Positions 44,457 through 53,441 of a stretch of DNA of 64,000 nucleotides are shown here, in pieces. The notes beneath the pieces were generated by a model. It was not told where the DNA came from. It saw only the letters and a list, made by a program, of their open reading frames with translations, and ran no database searches. The stretch comes from Microbacterium hominis NBRC 15708 (GTDB lineage Bacteria > Actinomycetota > Actinomycetes > Actinomycetales > Microbacteriaceae): assembly GCF_001592125.1 (NCBI RefSeq), contig NZ_BCWI01000015.1:1-64000 (forward strand), given 5' to 3'. How positions within the stretch are numbered: position 1 is the stretch's first letter; each line of letters opens with the position of its first letter. The translations under genes and the position numbers were made by a program.

Positions 44457-44840
44457 TCAGCGCAGTCCGAAGTGGTCGAGCTCGGCGTCGTCCAGCATCC
44501 GCGAGCGGATGAGGAAGCGCATCCCCGTCGGACCCTCGACGCTGAAGCCGGCCCCGCGGCCCGGGACGACGTCGATCGTGAGGTGCGTGTACTTCCAGTA
44601 CGCGAACTGCGCCTCGGACATGAACACCTCGATCGGATCGTCCAGTCCCACGTCGAGGTCGCCGAGCCTGATGTCCGACGGCCCCGTCAGGAACATGCCG
44701 ACGGGGTAGCACATCGGTGCGCTGCCGTCGCAGCATCCGCCGGACTGGTGGAACATGAGCTTCCCGTGCTGCGCCGTCAGCCGGCGCAGCAGTGCCGCCG
44801 CAGCATCCGTGACCGCGACGCGACTGACAGTGGTGGTCAT
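44457..44840 (-). CDS. DUF779 protein
   Basis: 127 aa from ATG 44840. It contains FHQSGGCCDGSAPMCYP and YWKYTHLTIDVVPGRGAGFSVE, diagnostic of the DUF779 family. These small Cys-rich proteins almost always sit next to an acetaldehyde/aldehyde dehydrogenase gene, as here. The biochemical role is not established; a link to aldehyde or alcohol oxidation is inferred from context. Confidence 0.85.
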   Translation of the reverse strand: MTTTVSRVAVTDAAAALLRRLTAQHGKLMFHQSGGCCDGSAPMCYPVGMFLTGPSDIRLGDLDVGLDDPIEVFMSEAQFAYWKYTHLTIDVVPGRGAGFSVEGPTGMRFLIRSRMLDDAELDHFGLR

Positions 44841-44923
44841 CGCTCGACCTTTCCCTCCGGAGATGATCCGGCGCCCGAGACGCGCGTGCGTCCCGTGCGC
44901 CGGATCGTCTTCGGCGACGCGGC

Positions 44924-46471
44924 TCAGAAGAAGCCCATCGCTCCTTCGGCGTACGACACCAGCAGGTTCTTGGTCTGCTGGTAGTGATCGAGCATCTTGA
45001 GGTGGTTCTCGCGACCGATGCCCGACTGCTTGTACCCGCCGAACGCGGCGTGCGCCGGGTACTGGTGGTAGGTGTTCGTCCAGACGCGACCCGCCTCGAT
45101 GCTGCGCCCCGCGCGGTACATCGTGTCGGCCGAGCGGCTCCACACCCCCGCGCCGAGGCCGTAGAGGGTGTCGTTGGCGGTGTGGATGGCGTCGTCGAAC
45201 CCGTCGAAGCTGGTCACCGAGACGACGGGGCCGAAGATCTCCTCCTGGAAGATGCGCATGCTGTTCTGGCCCTCGAACACCGTCGGCGCCACGTAGTAGC
45301 CTCCGCTGAGCTCGCCGCCGAGGTCCACCCGCTCGCCGCCGGCGAGGAGCTTCGCGCCCTCCGCCTTGCCGATCTCGATGTAGCTGAGGATCTTCTCGAG
45401 CTGGTCGTTGGAGGCCTGCGCGCCGATCATGGTGGCCGGATCCAGCGGGTTTCCCTGGATGATCTTGCCGACGCGCTCCAGGCCGTCGCCGAGGAACTGG
45501 TCGTAGATCGAGCGCTGGATGAGCGCGCGCGACGGGCACGTGCACACCTCGCCCTGGTTGAGCGCGAAGAACGTGAAGCCCTCCAGCGCCTTGTCGTAGT
45601 AGGCGTCCTTCTGCCGCGCGACGTCTTCGAAGAAGATGTTCGCGCTCTTGCCGCCGAGCTCCAGGGTGACCGGGATGAGGTTCTGCGACGCGTACTGCAT
45701 GATGAGACGGCCCGTGGTGGTCTCGCCCGTGAACGCGACCTTGCGGATGCGCTTGTGCTGCGCGAGCGGTGCGCCGGCCTCGATGCCGAAACCGTTGACG
45801 ATGTTCACGACGCCCGCCGGCAGCAGGTCGCCGATGATGTCGAACAGGAACAGGATGGATGCCGGGGTCTGCTCGGCCGGCTTGAGGACGACGCAGTTGC
45901 CGGCGGCGAGCGCGGGGGCGAGCTTCCACGTGGCCATCAGCAGCGGGAAGTTCCACGGGATGATCTGGCCCACCACACCCAGCGGCTCGTGGAAGTGGTA
46001 CGCGACGGTGTCCTCGTCGATCTGGCTGAGCGTGCCCTCCTGGGCGCGCAGGACGCCGGCGAAGTAGCGGAAGTGGTCTATCGCCAGCGGGATGTCGGCG
46101 GCCAGCGTCTCGCGCACCGGCTTGCCGTTCTCCCACGTCTCGGCGACGGCGATCTTCTCGAGGTTCGCCTCGATGCGGTCGGCGATCTTGTTGAGGATGT
46201 TCGCGCGGTCGGCGGGCGTCGTCTTCTTCCACGACTCGAACGCCTTCCACGCAACGTCGACGGCGCGGTCGATGTCCTCCGCGGTGCCGCGCCCGACCTC
46301 GGTGAACGGCTTGCCGGTAACCGGCGTGATGTTCTCGAAGTACTGGCCCTTGATGGGCTCGACGAACTCGCCGCCGATGTAGTGCCCGTACCGCGGACGG
46401 TACTCGGCGATCGCGCCGCGCTGGCCCGGAGCGGCGTAGACGCTCGAGACGCCCTCTTCGACGATGGTCAT
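44924..46471 (-). CDS. NAD-dependent aldehyde dehydrogenase (ExaC/AcoD-like)
   Basis: 515 aa from ATG 46471 (GGAGAC upstream). The conserved motifs are [36 protein letters not shown] (catalytic Glu), [14 protein letters not shown] (catalytic Cys) and IFGPVVSV. It oxidises acetaldehyde or related short aldehydes to acids. It is followed by DUF779, and an AcoR-like GAF regulator gene lies 4 kb away; this trio recurs in actinobacterial alcohol metabolism. Confidence 0.92.
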   Translation of the reverse strand: MTIVEEGVSSVYAAPGQRGAIAEYRPRYGHYIGGEFVEPIKGQYFENITPVTGKPFTEVGRGTAEDIDRAVDVAWKAFESWKKTTPADRANILNKIADRIEANLEKIAVAETWENGKPVRETLAADIPLAIDHFRYFAGVLRAQEGTLSQIDEDTVAYHFHEPLGVVGQIIPWNFPLLMATWKLAPALAAGNCVVLKPAEQTPASILFLFDIIGDLLPAGVVNIVNGFGIEAGAPLAQHKRIRKVAFTGETTTGRLIMQYASQNLIPVTLELGGKSANIFFEDVARQKDAYYDKALEGFTFFALNQGEVCTCPSRALIQRSIYDQFLGDGLERVGKIIQGNPLDPATMIGAQASNDQLEKILSYIEIGKAEGAKLLAGGERVDLGGELSGGYYVAPTVFEGQNSMRIFQEEIFGPVVSVTSFDGFDDAIHTANDTLYGLGAGVWSRSADTMYRAGRSIEAGRVWTNTYHQYPAHAAFGGYKQSGIGRENHLKMLDHYQQTKNLLVSYAEGAMGFF

Positions 46472-46540
46472 GATGTCTCCTTCGACAGTGCATGGTCCGC
46501 GGCATCCCTCGCCGCGTTCGGATGCGCTGACGCTACGCAC

Positions 46541-46562
46541 CGCAACGTTGCATCGCGTTGCG
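46541..46562. promoter_or_regulatory. inverted repeat upstream of the aldehyde dehydrogenase
   Basis: CGCAACG and CGTTGCG are separated by 8 nt, 70-91 bp upstream of the start. A second dyad (CGAGAAACC ... GGTTTCTCG) lies at 46621-46668. The first is a candidate activator site for the GAF-domain regulator. The 244-bp gap has no gene. Confidence 0.45.
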
Positions 46563-46715
46563 CCGCGGCCTCCGTCGCGAGCTGCGCCGCGGCATCCGTC
46601 GCGAGACACACCTTGCGCATCGAGAAACCGCTGCGCGGGGTGCTTCTCGCTGTGCGAGTGGTTTCTCGCGGCGGCGGGGCGGGCGGGCGGCGGCGGGCGG
46701 GGCGGATGCCGGGGG

Positions 46716-47207
46716 TCAGTCGTGGGCGAGGGCGGCGAGCCAGCGGCGGGAGGCGTCGCGCAGGGCGTCGGCGTCGCCCGCGGGCAGGAGCGCGACCAGG
46801 CGGTGCTCGTTGGCGAGGTGCGCCGTGAACGCGCGGTCGATGAGATCGACGCCCTCGGGGGTGAGGCGCACGAGGCGCCGACGGCGGTCGTCGTCGGCAT
46901 CCGTGCGGACGACGAGGCCGCGGTCGATCAGGCGGTCGACGCGCTTGGTGAGCCCGCCGGTGGTGACCATCGTGTGGTCGGCCAGTTCGCCCGCCGGCAG
47001 CTCGTACGGCGCACCGGCGCGGCGAAGGGATGCCAGGAGGTCGAACTCCGCCTCGCTCAGTCCGAACTGCGCGTAGACGGCGGTCAGCTCCGCCGTCAGC
47101 GCCGCGGCCAGACGATGGAGGCGGCCGATCACACCCTGCGGCGACGGATCGAGATCGGGGCGTTCGCGGCGCCACTGCTCCTGGACGAGGTCGACGTGAT
47201 CCTGCAC
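46716..47207 (-). CDS. MarR-family regulator of the EamA exporter
   Basis: 163 aa from GTG 47207; the open frame extends further but through the operators. The core reads [50 protein letters not shown]. It is divergent from an EamA-type transporter gene and shares two palindromic sites with it, so it probably represses both. Confidence 0.82.
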   Translation of the reverse strand: MQDHVDLVQEQWRRERPDLDPSPQGVIGRLHRLAAALTAELTAVYAQFGLSEAEFDLLASLRRAGAPYELPAGELADHTMVTTGGLTKRVDRLIDRGLVVRTDADDDRRRRLVRLTPEGVDLIDRAFTAHLANEHRLVALLPAGDADALRDASRRWLAALAHD

Positions 47208-47221
47208 GCCGTCGACTTTAC

Positions 47222-47254
47222 CTTCCGCGGAAGCTATATTCTCTTCCGTGGAAG
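47222..47254. promoter_or_regulatory. paired palindromic operators of the MarR-EamA divergon
   Basis: CTTCCGCGGAAG (47222-47233, perfect) and CTTCCGTGGAAG (47243-47254) are centred 21 bp apart, two helical turns. They flank a TATATT -10 (47235-47240). The second overlaps the GTG start at 47248, fitting a leaderless transporter mRNA. Confidence 0.78.
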
Positions 47255-48201
47255 ATAAAAGGATGCGATGGGTTCTCGTGACGGCGATCGCCCCCGTCGC
47301 CTGGGGGAGCACCTACTTCGTGACGCGTCATCTGCTGCCGCCCGACGCGGCGCTGTGGGGCGCCGTGATCCGGTGCCTGCCGGCCGGGGTGCTGGTGCTC
47401 CTGGTCACCCGGCGACTGCCGCGCGGGGCGTGGTGGTGGCGGTCGGTCGTGCTCGGCGCGCTCACGGTCGGCGGGCTGAACGTCCTCGTCTACGTCGCCG
47501 CGCAGCGCCTGGCGACGAGCCTCGCGGCCACGATCATGTCGACGTCGGCCGCCGCGCTGATCGTGCTGAGCTGGATCGTCCTCGGCCAGCGCCCCGCCCT
47601 GCGCGCCGCCGCCGGAGCGGTGCTCGGCATCCTCGGCGTCGTCGTCATGCTGCAGCCGGGCGGCGGCGAGGCCGACGGCTGGGGCATCGCGGCATCCGTG
47701 CTGGCCATGCTCTCCTCGTCGCTGGGATTCGTCCTCACGCGCCGCTGGGGTGCCGACATCCCGCCGCTGACGATGACGGCGTGGCAGCTCATCGCCGGCT
47801 CCCTCGTCGTCGCGCCTCTCGCGATCGCGGTCGAGGGCGCACCGCCCGCCCTGGACGGACCGGCGCTGCTCGGGTTCGCGTACGTCATCCTCGTGGCCAC
47901 GGCGATCGCCTACGCGGCGTGGTTCACGGGCCTCGCCCGCCTTCCCGGTGCGGTCGTCGGGGTGATCGGACTGCTCAACCCCGTCACCGGCGTGCTGCTC
48001 GGCGTGTGGCTCGCGCACGAACCGTTCGGACCCGCGCAGATGGTCGGCCTCGCGCTCGTCGTGGTGGGCGTGCTCGCCGGCACGCTGACGCGACCACGCA
48101 CGGCGGCGATCGAGCCCGCGGAACCCACCGGACCCGCCTCACCCGGCCCCGCCTCACCCGCCGCCGCGGAGCTCAGAGCCGGGAATCCACCGCCCGGGTG
48201 A
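47248..48201 (+). CDS. EamA/DMT-family transporter
   Basis: 317 aa from GTG 47248, or 312 aa from ATG 47263. Ten membrane segments in two EamA halves, with AWGSTYFVTRHLLPPDAALWGAVIRCLPAG at the start and ATAIAYAAWFTGLARLPGAVVGVIGLLNPVTG in the second half. DMT proteins export amino acids or metabolites. Repressed probably by the divergent MarR protein. The 3' end overlaps malQ by 29 bp on the other strand. Confidence 0.88.
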   Translation: MEDKRMRWVLVTAIAPVAWGSTYFVTRHLLPPDAALWGAVIRCLPAGVLVLLVTRRLPRGAWWWRSVVLGALTVGGLNVLVYVAAQRLATSLAATIMSTSAAALIVLSWIVLGQRPALRAAAGAVLGILGVVVMLQPGGGEADGWGIAASVLAMLSSSLGFVLTRRWGADIPPLTMTAWQLIAGSLVVAPLAIAVEGAPPALDGPALLGFAYVILVATAIAYAAWFTGLARLPGAVVGVIGLLNPVTGVLLGVWLAHEPFGPAQMVGLALVVVGVLAGTLTRPRTAAIEPAEPTGPASPGPASPAAAELRAGNPPPG

Positions 48202-50308
48202 GAGCGACGAAACGGCCGTGCTCGCGCAGGTCGTCCAGCAGCACGGCGCGACCGTCCGGTCCCGCGAGCGGGATCTGCCAGTTGGGATACTCGCGGTCGG
48301 TCCCGGGCTGGTTCTGCGCCCGGCGCTCGCCGACGGCATCCACCAGCGCCACCCCGAGCAGCTGCGATGGGGATGCCGTGATCAGCGCGTTCAGGGCCTC
48401 GATCACCTCCGCCTCCGACGGGTCGGCGCCCAGCAGCCCGCGGTCGCGCAGCAGCGCCAGCATGGTCGCCCGCTCGGCATCCGCGTCGGCCAGCTCCTCC
48501 TCGACCGGACGCGTCAGCAGACCGAGCCGCGCGCGGAGGGCGACGTGCTCGTCGGCCAGATACCCCGCGGTCGGGGGCAGGTCGTGCGTGTTCACGGTGG
48601 CCAGCAGCGAGCGGCGGTACTGCTCCGGCGGACGGAAGCCGTCGCCCTCGCGCTCGAACCACAGCACCGAGGTGCCCAGCACGCCGCGCGCCGCCAGGTA
48701 CTCGCGCACCCACGGCTCGACGTTGCCGAGATCCTCGCCGATGAGCACCGCTCCGGCGCGGTGGGCCTCGAGCAGCAGCACGCCGATCATCGCCTCGTGG
48801 TCGTAGCGGACGTACGTGCCGGCGGCGGGACTCAGCCCTTCGGGGATCCACCACAGGCGGAACAGCCCGATCACGTGGTCGATGCGCAGGGCGCCGGCGT
48901 GGCGCAGCAGCGTGCGGATCATGTCGCGCAGCGGGGCGTACCCGGCCTCGGCGAGCGCGCGCGGCAGCCACGGCGGCTGGTTCCAGGTCTGGCCCTGCTG
49001 GTTGTACATGTCCGGCGGCGCGCCGACCGCCATGCCGGTGGCGTACATCTCCCGCAGCGACCACGCATCCGACCCCTGGGGGTGCACGCCGACCGCGAGG
49101 TCATGCATGACACCGATCGCCATGCCCGCCGCCGTCGCCGCGGCCTGCGCATGGGCCACCTGCTGATCGGCGATCCACTGCAGCCACACGTGGAACGCGA
49201 CGCGGTCGGCCAGGCGCGTGCGCAGCTCGGCGACCAGCGGGGAGCGGATGTCGTCGACCTCGACGGGCCGCTCGCGACCGAGGTAGTGCTCCTCGAGCGC
49301 GCACCACAGGGCGAAGTCCTGCAGCGGCTGCCCCTCGCGCGCGGCGAACGCATCGAGCTCGGCGCGGCGCGACGGCGTCAGCGGCACCGCGAAGATCGCG
49401 TCGAGGCCGAGTCGTTTGGCGGCCCAGACCGCGTCGCGATCGATGCGGTCTGGGTCGTCGTCCATCGCCGCGACGGGACCGCGGGCGGCCTCGACGACGG
49501 CGCGCTCGGTGGGCGTCAGGTAGGCGACCTCCCGGATGTCCTCGGGGCGCACGTACAGCGGGGCCAGGAAGCGGCGGGTCGCGGGGCGGTACGGCGACGG
49601 TTCGATCGGACTGGTCACCTCGGCCGCGTGCACGGGGTTGATCAGCAGGAAGTCGGCGCCGCGCTCGCCCGCGATCGCCGCGAGATCGGCGAGGTCGGCG
49701 AAGTCGCCGAGGCCCCACGATGCCCGTGAGCGGACGGAGTACAGCTGCGCCATGAGGCCCCAGCCGCGCGTACGCCCGGGACGGGCGGGCGGGTCGCCGA
49801 GGCGATCGGGTGTGATCACGAACGGGGCGGATGCCGTGCGGTCGGCGCCGGCGCCGCCGAACGGGCGCTGCTCCGCGCGCACGGTGTGCCACCCCAGCGG
49901 CAGGTCGTCGGGCACCGGAATCTCGACCCGCCACCGCAGGATGCCGTCCACCAGACGCGCGGCCGGCCGCTGCTCGGGGATCGTGAGCACGCGCACCGCC
50001 CCGTCCTCGAGAGCCACCGTCACGGTCACGTCGTGCCCGTCGAAGACGTGCAGCCACAGCACGCCGACCCCGGCGCGCGTCACGAACGAGGCGGGCAGCA
50101 GCTCGCGCCACACCCGCTCCTCCTCGGCGATGAGGGATGCCGTGACCGCGGCATCCGACGAAGCGTCGACGCGCATGGCCGCGAGCACCGCGCGGAGGGT
50201 GGATGCCGGGACCTGCACCCGGTCGCCGAAGAACGACCAGTACTCGGTCGCGATGCCGTGCACGGCGGCGAGCCGCACGAGGTCGGGGGTGGGCGCGTCG
50301 TCGGTCAT
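48173..50308 (-). CDS. malQ: 4-alpha-glucanotransferase
   Basis: 711 aa from ATG 50308. A non-catalytic N-terminal domain is followed by the GH77 barrel: YSVRSRASWGLGDFADL, ALRIDHVIGLFRLWWIP (nucleophile Asp), GAVLIGEDLGNV (acid/base Glu) and VNTHDLPPTAGYL (third Asp). It disproportionates maltodextrins. The N-terminal extension is the form common in actinobacteria. It stands alone between a transporter and a small repeat element. Confidence 0.93.
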   Translation of the reverse strand: MTDDAPTPDLVRLAAVHGIATEYWSFFGDRVQVPASTLRAVLAAMRVDASSDAAVTASLIAEEERVWRELLPASFVTRAGVGVLWLHVFDGHDVTVTVALEDGAVRVLTIPEQRPAARLVDGILRWRVEIPVPDDLPLGWHTVRAEQRPFGGAGADRTASAPFVITPDRLGDPPARPGRTRGWGLMAQLYSVRSRASWGLGDFADLADLAAIAGERGADFLLINPVHAAEVTSPIEPSPYRPATRRFLAPLYVRPEDIREVAYLTPTERAVVEAARGPVAAMDDDPDRIDRDAVWAAKRLGLDAIFAVPLTPSRRAELDAFAAREGQPLQDFALWCALEEHYLGRERPVEVDDIRSPLVAELRTRLADRVAFHVWLQWIADQQVAHAQAAATAAGMAIGVMHDLAVGVHPQGSDAWSLREMYATGMAVGAPPDMYNQQGQTWNQPPWLPRALAEAGYAPLRDMIRTLLRHAGALRIDHVIGLFRLWWIPEGLSPAAGTYVRYDHEAMIGVLLLEAHRAGAVLIGEDLGNVEPWVREYLAARGVLGTSVLWFEREGDGFRPPEQYRRSLLATVNTHDLPPTAGYLADEHVALRARLGLLTRPVEEELADADAERATMLALLRDRGLLGADPSEAEVIEALNALITASPSQLLGVALVDAVGERRAQNQPGTDREYPNWQIPLAGPDGRAVLLDDLREHGRFVALTRAVDSRL

Positions 50309-50373
50309 GTCGATCCTCCCTCGGCGCCGGTGACGGCGTCTGCGCCCATCCTGGCATCCTCGCCGGGGGAGCA

Positions 50374-50446
50374 TGCACAGCTCCGCCTCCGTGGGCCGTT
50401 GTGGGTGTGAGGACCGCGGAAACAGCAGCTCCGGCGGAGTTGTGCA
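50374..50446. repeat. 75-bp inverted-repeat element, copy 2
   Basis: TGCACAGCTCCGCC at the left faces GGCGGAGTTGTGCA at the right, with GCAGCTCC before it. It shares its ends with the element at 33.40 kb. It lies between malQ and the GAF regulator gene. Confidence 0.5.
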
Positions 50447-50460
50447 CGGCGGGGCGGGGC

Positions 50461-51810
50461 TCACGCCTCGAGCTTCTCGATCCGCGCGACGAGCCCGGCG
50501 CGGCGGGGAGAGCGGGCCGGCAGCATCTCGAGGGCCAGACGCAGGACCTCCACGTCCTCGGCGCCGTCGTCGGTGTCGGCGTACGCGAGCAGCACATCCA
50601 CAGACGCCTCCGTCATCAGGGCGTCGCGCAGCGCCAGGCGCACCGAGTCGCGGAACTCCTCGACCCCGGGCGCGACCGAGTCGGGAAGCACCCGCCCGCG
50701 GTAGGCGGCGAGCGCCACCCGGTGGGCGCCCCGGCCGAGCAGCGCGACGACCTGATGCGCATCGGTGTGCAACTCCGCGGTGAGGCGGTAGGGCCGGGAT
50801 GCCGGGACCAGCTGCGGCGCAACCCGCTCCAGCACCTTGCGCAGCCGGACGAGTTCGGGCCTCAGCGTCCCCTCCGCGGCATCCTCGCCGTAGACGAGCT
50901 GCCCGAGGCGCTCGGCCGACAACCCCTCGCGGTGCACCGCGAGCATGAGGAGGATCTCGGCATGCCGTGCCGACAGCTCGGTCACCGTCGCACTGTCGGG
51001 GCCGGCGACATCGAGGAGCGCCTTGTCCCGCCCGAGGACGCGGAGCATCGTCGTCGCCGCCCGCGGAGCCGGTGCCGCGCGGCGGATGCGGCTCGGTGCG
51101 GGCGCCTGAGCCCGCGCTCTCAGCCGCCCGACGAGGAGTTCGGCTTCCACCGCGCGGGCGGTCGCGTCGACGAGGAGCTGCGCCTGCGGCGTGGCGGCAT
51201 CGCTGTCGCCGGTGACGTCGATCACCCCGAGCACGCGGCGCGTCTCGGGGTCGTAGACGGGCGCGGCCGTGCAGGACCACGGCTGGACGAGCCGGTTGTA
51301 GTGCTCGGCTCCGTGGATCTGCACCGATCGCCCGAGCGCGAGCGCCGTGCCGGGTGCGGAGGTGCCGACCGCCTCCTCCGACCAGTTCGCGCCGGCCACG
51401 AAACCCATGTCGCCGGTGAGCGACCGCACACGCCGGTCTCCCTCGACCCACAGGAGTCGTCCCACCGCGTCGCCCACGGCGACGACGACGCCCGAGTCGC
51501 TGTCCTCGCCGCCGGGCAGCAGCAGGGAGCGGATCATGTCCATGGCGGCGGCGAGCGGGTGCGCCCGCCGGTAGGCCTCGAGCTCGTCGTCACCCAGATC
51601 GAGCGGGGGCAGCCCTTCGGCCCCCACCAGGTGCGCCAGCGACCGGCGCCAGGAATCCTGCACGAGCGGGCGGATCTGACCCAGCCGCGGATCGCCGACG
51701 TTGCCGCCCACGAGCTCCTCGTGCGCGCGCTCGATGAGCAGACGCGACGTCTCGGGCGAGACCTCGCGGCGCGATGACCACGGCGAGGGCACGGCGACTC
51801 CGTTCACCAA
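50461..51810 (-). CDS. AcoR-like GAF-domain transcriptional regulator
   Basis: 449 aa. The N-terminal part (LVQDSWRRSLAHLVGAEGLPP) and GAF domain (WSEEAVGTSAPGTALALGRSVQIHGAEHYN, then PVYDPETRRVLGVIDVTG) match the sensor half of AcoR-type activators. The sigma-54 AAA+ domain is replaced by a C-terminal winged-helix domain, as in actinobacterial relatives. These usually accompany an ExaC-like aldehyde dehydrogenase and DUF779, here 4 kb away. It probably senses a small aldehyde or alcohol. Confidence 0.75.
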   Translation of the reverse strand: MVNGVAVPSPWSSRREVSPETSRLLIERAHEELVGGNVGDPRLGQIRPLVQDSWRRSLAHLVGAEGLPPLDLGDDELEAYRRAHPLAAAMDMIRSLLLPGGEDSDSGVVVAVGDAVGRLLWVEGDRRVRSLTGDMGFVAGANWSEEAVGTSAPGTALALGRSVQIHGAEHYNRLVQPWSCTAAPVYDPETRRVLGVIDVTGDSDAATPQAQLLVDATARAVEAELLVGRLRARAQAPAPSRIRRAAPAPRAATTMLRVLGRDKALLDVAGPDSATVTELSARHAEILLMLAVHREGLSAERLGQLVYGEDAAEGTLRPELVRLRKVLERVAPQLVPASRPYRLTAELHTDAHQVVALLGRGAHRVALAAYRGRVLPDSVAPGVEEFRDSVRLALRDALMTEASVDVLLAYADTDDGAEDVEVLRLALEMLPARSPRRAGLVARIEKLEA

Positions 51811-51840
51811 TGAGGAGGTGTCGTCAGTCTAAGTCGCGAA

Positions 51841-51876
51841 CCGCCAAGATTCGGCCGAGCCGCCAAGATTCGGCCG
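51841..51876. repeat. two direct repeats upstream of the GAF regulator
   Basis: CCGCCAAGATTCGGCCG occurs at 51841 and 51860, a 19-bp period, 31 bp upstream of the regulator start. They could be an activator or autoregulatory site. Confidence 0.45.
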
Positions 51877-51942
51877 GTCCGCCGGATAGCGGCTCGGCCG
51901 AGGAGTGGCGGCTCGGCGACCGCGGCGCGGGCGCGGGGCGGG

Positions 51943-53382
51943 TCAGCGGGCGGACCACCAGGCGCGCAGGCGCTGCTCGGCGGCATCCGCGCCGATCGGA
52001 CCCTCGTCCAGGCGCACCTCCAGCAGGAAGCGGTACGCCTCCCCGACCTCGCGTCCGGGTGGGATGCCGAGGATCTCCTGGATCCGGTTGCCGTCGAGCT
52101 CGGGGCGGATGGCGGCGAGCTCCTCCTGCGAGGCGAGCTCGTCGATGCGCCACTCGATGTCGTCGTACGCGCGTCGCAGGCGCGTCGCCTTCTTCGCGTT
52201 GCGGGTGGTGACGTCGGCACGGGTGAGGATGTGGAGCCGCTCGAGCTGATCACCGGCATCCCGCACGTAGCGCCGCACCGCGGAGTCGGTCCACGCGCCC
52301 TCGGCGTAGCCGAAGAAGCGCAGGTGCTGCTCGATGAGCTGCGTGACCGCGGCGATGGTGTCGCCGTCGAAGCGCAGCGCCTGCAGGCGCTTGCGGGCCA
52401 GACGCGCACCCTTGACGTCGTGGTGGTGGAAGCTCACGCCGCCGCCCGGCTCGAGCTTGCGCGTCGCGGGCTTGCCGATGTCGTGCAGCAGTGCGGCCAG
52501 GCGCAGCGTCGTGTCGGGCGTCGCCCCCGGATGCCGGGCGTGCTCCAGCTCGATGGCCTGGCGCAGCACCGTGAGCGAGTGCTCGTAGACGTCCTTGTGG
52601 TGGTGGTGCTCGTCGACCTCGAGCCGCAGCGCCGGCACCTCGGGCAGGATCTCGCCCATGAGCCCGGTCTCGACGAGGATCCGGATGCCGCGCACCGGGT
52701 CGTCCGTCGCGAGCAGCTTGACCAGCTCGGCCTGCACCCGCTCGGGGCTGACGATCTCGATCGTCGCCCGCAGGCGCTCCATCGCGTCCAGCGTCGCCGG
52801 GGCGACGTCGAACTCGAGCTGGCTGGCGAAGCGCGCGGCCCGCAGCATGCGCAGCGGGTCGTCGCCGAAGCTGACGTCGGGGTCGCCCGGCGTGCGCAGC
52901 ACGCCCGCGAGCAGGTCCTCGACACCCCCGGTCGGGTCGACGAGCGCCGGCACGGGCAGGCGCAGCGCCATGGCGCCCACGGTGAAGTCGCGGCGGGCGA
53001 GGTCGTCCTCCAGGCGGTCTCCGAAGGCGACCGTGGGCTTGCGCGTGACCCCGTCGTAGCTGTCGGCGCGGTACGTCGTGATCTCGACCTGCTCGGACGT
53101 CCCGCTCGGGCCGGTGATCTTCGCACCGATGGTGCCGAACGCGCGCCCGATGTCCCACGTCGCGGTCGCCAGCGGCTTCACGATGCGGAGGATGTCGTCG
53201 GGGCGCGCGTTCGTCGTGAGATCGAGGTCGTGGGTGGGGCGGCCGAGCAGCGCGTCGCGCACCGGACCGCCGACGATCGCCAGTTCGAACCCCGCCTGGG
53301 CGAACGCCGCGCCGAGGGAGGCCATGATCGGAGAAGTCGCGAGCGACCCCAGCCGGTCGAGGCCTTCGGCCATGTTGAGCAT
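51943..53382 (-). CDS. pcnA: CCA tRNA nucleotidyltransferase
   Basis: 479 aa from ATG 53382 or 53373. The nucleotidyltransferase head has LAIVGGPVRDALLGRPTHDLDLTT and RRDFTVGAMAL; an HD domain follows (LLHDIGKPATRK), then a tRNA-binding tail. It adds or repairs the 3' CCA of tRNAs. In M. tuberculosis the orthologue (Rv3907c) opens the same block toward murJ. Divergence from DUF6049 is interrupted here by a methyltransferase gene. Confidence 0.93.
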   Translation of the reverse strand: MLNMAEGLDRLGSLATSPIMASLGAAFAQAGFELAIVGGPVRDALLGRPTHDLDLTTNARPDDILRIVKPLATATWDIGRAFGTIGAKITGPSGTSEQVEITTYRADSYDGVTRKPTVAFGDRLEDDLARRDFTVGAMALRLPVPALVDPTGGVEDLLAGVLRTPGDPDVSFGDDPLRMLRAARFASQLEFDVAPATLDAMERLRATIEIVSPERVQAELVKLLATDDPVRGIRILVETGLMGEILPEVPALRLEVDEHHHHKDVYEHSLTVLRQAIELEHARHPGATPDTTLRLAALLHDIGKPATRKLEPGGGVSFHHHDVKGARLARKRLQALRFDGDTIAAVTQLIEQHLRFFGYAEGAWTDSAVRRYVRDAGDQLERLHILTRADVTTRNAKKATRLRRAYDDIEWRIDELASQEELAAIRPELDGNRIQEILGIPPGREVGEAYRFLLEVRLDEGPIGADAAEQRLRAWWSAR

Positions 53383-53441
53383 GGTCTCCAGACTACCGGC
53401 GCGCCTTCCGTAGCCCCCGCCCGCGACCGTCGTGCGACCCC

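Noticed and set aside
44984..46828. 614-codon plus-strand frame opposite the aldehyde dehydrogenase
   Set aside because: Antisense shadow of a gene with clear catalytic motifs.
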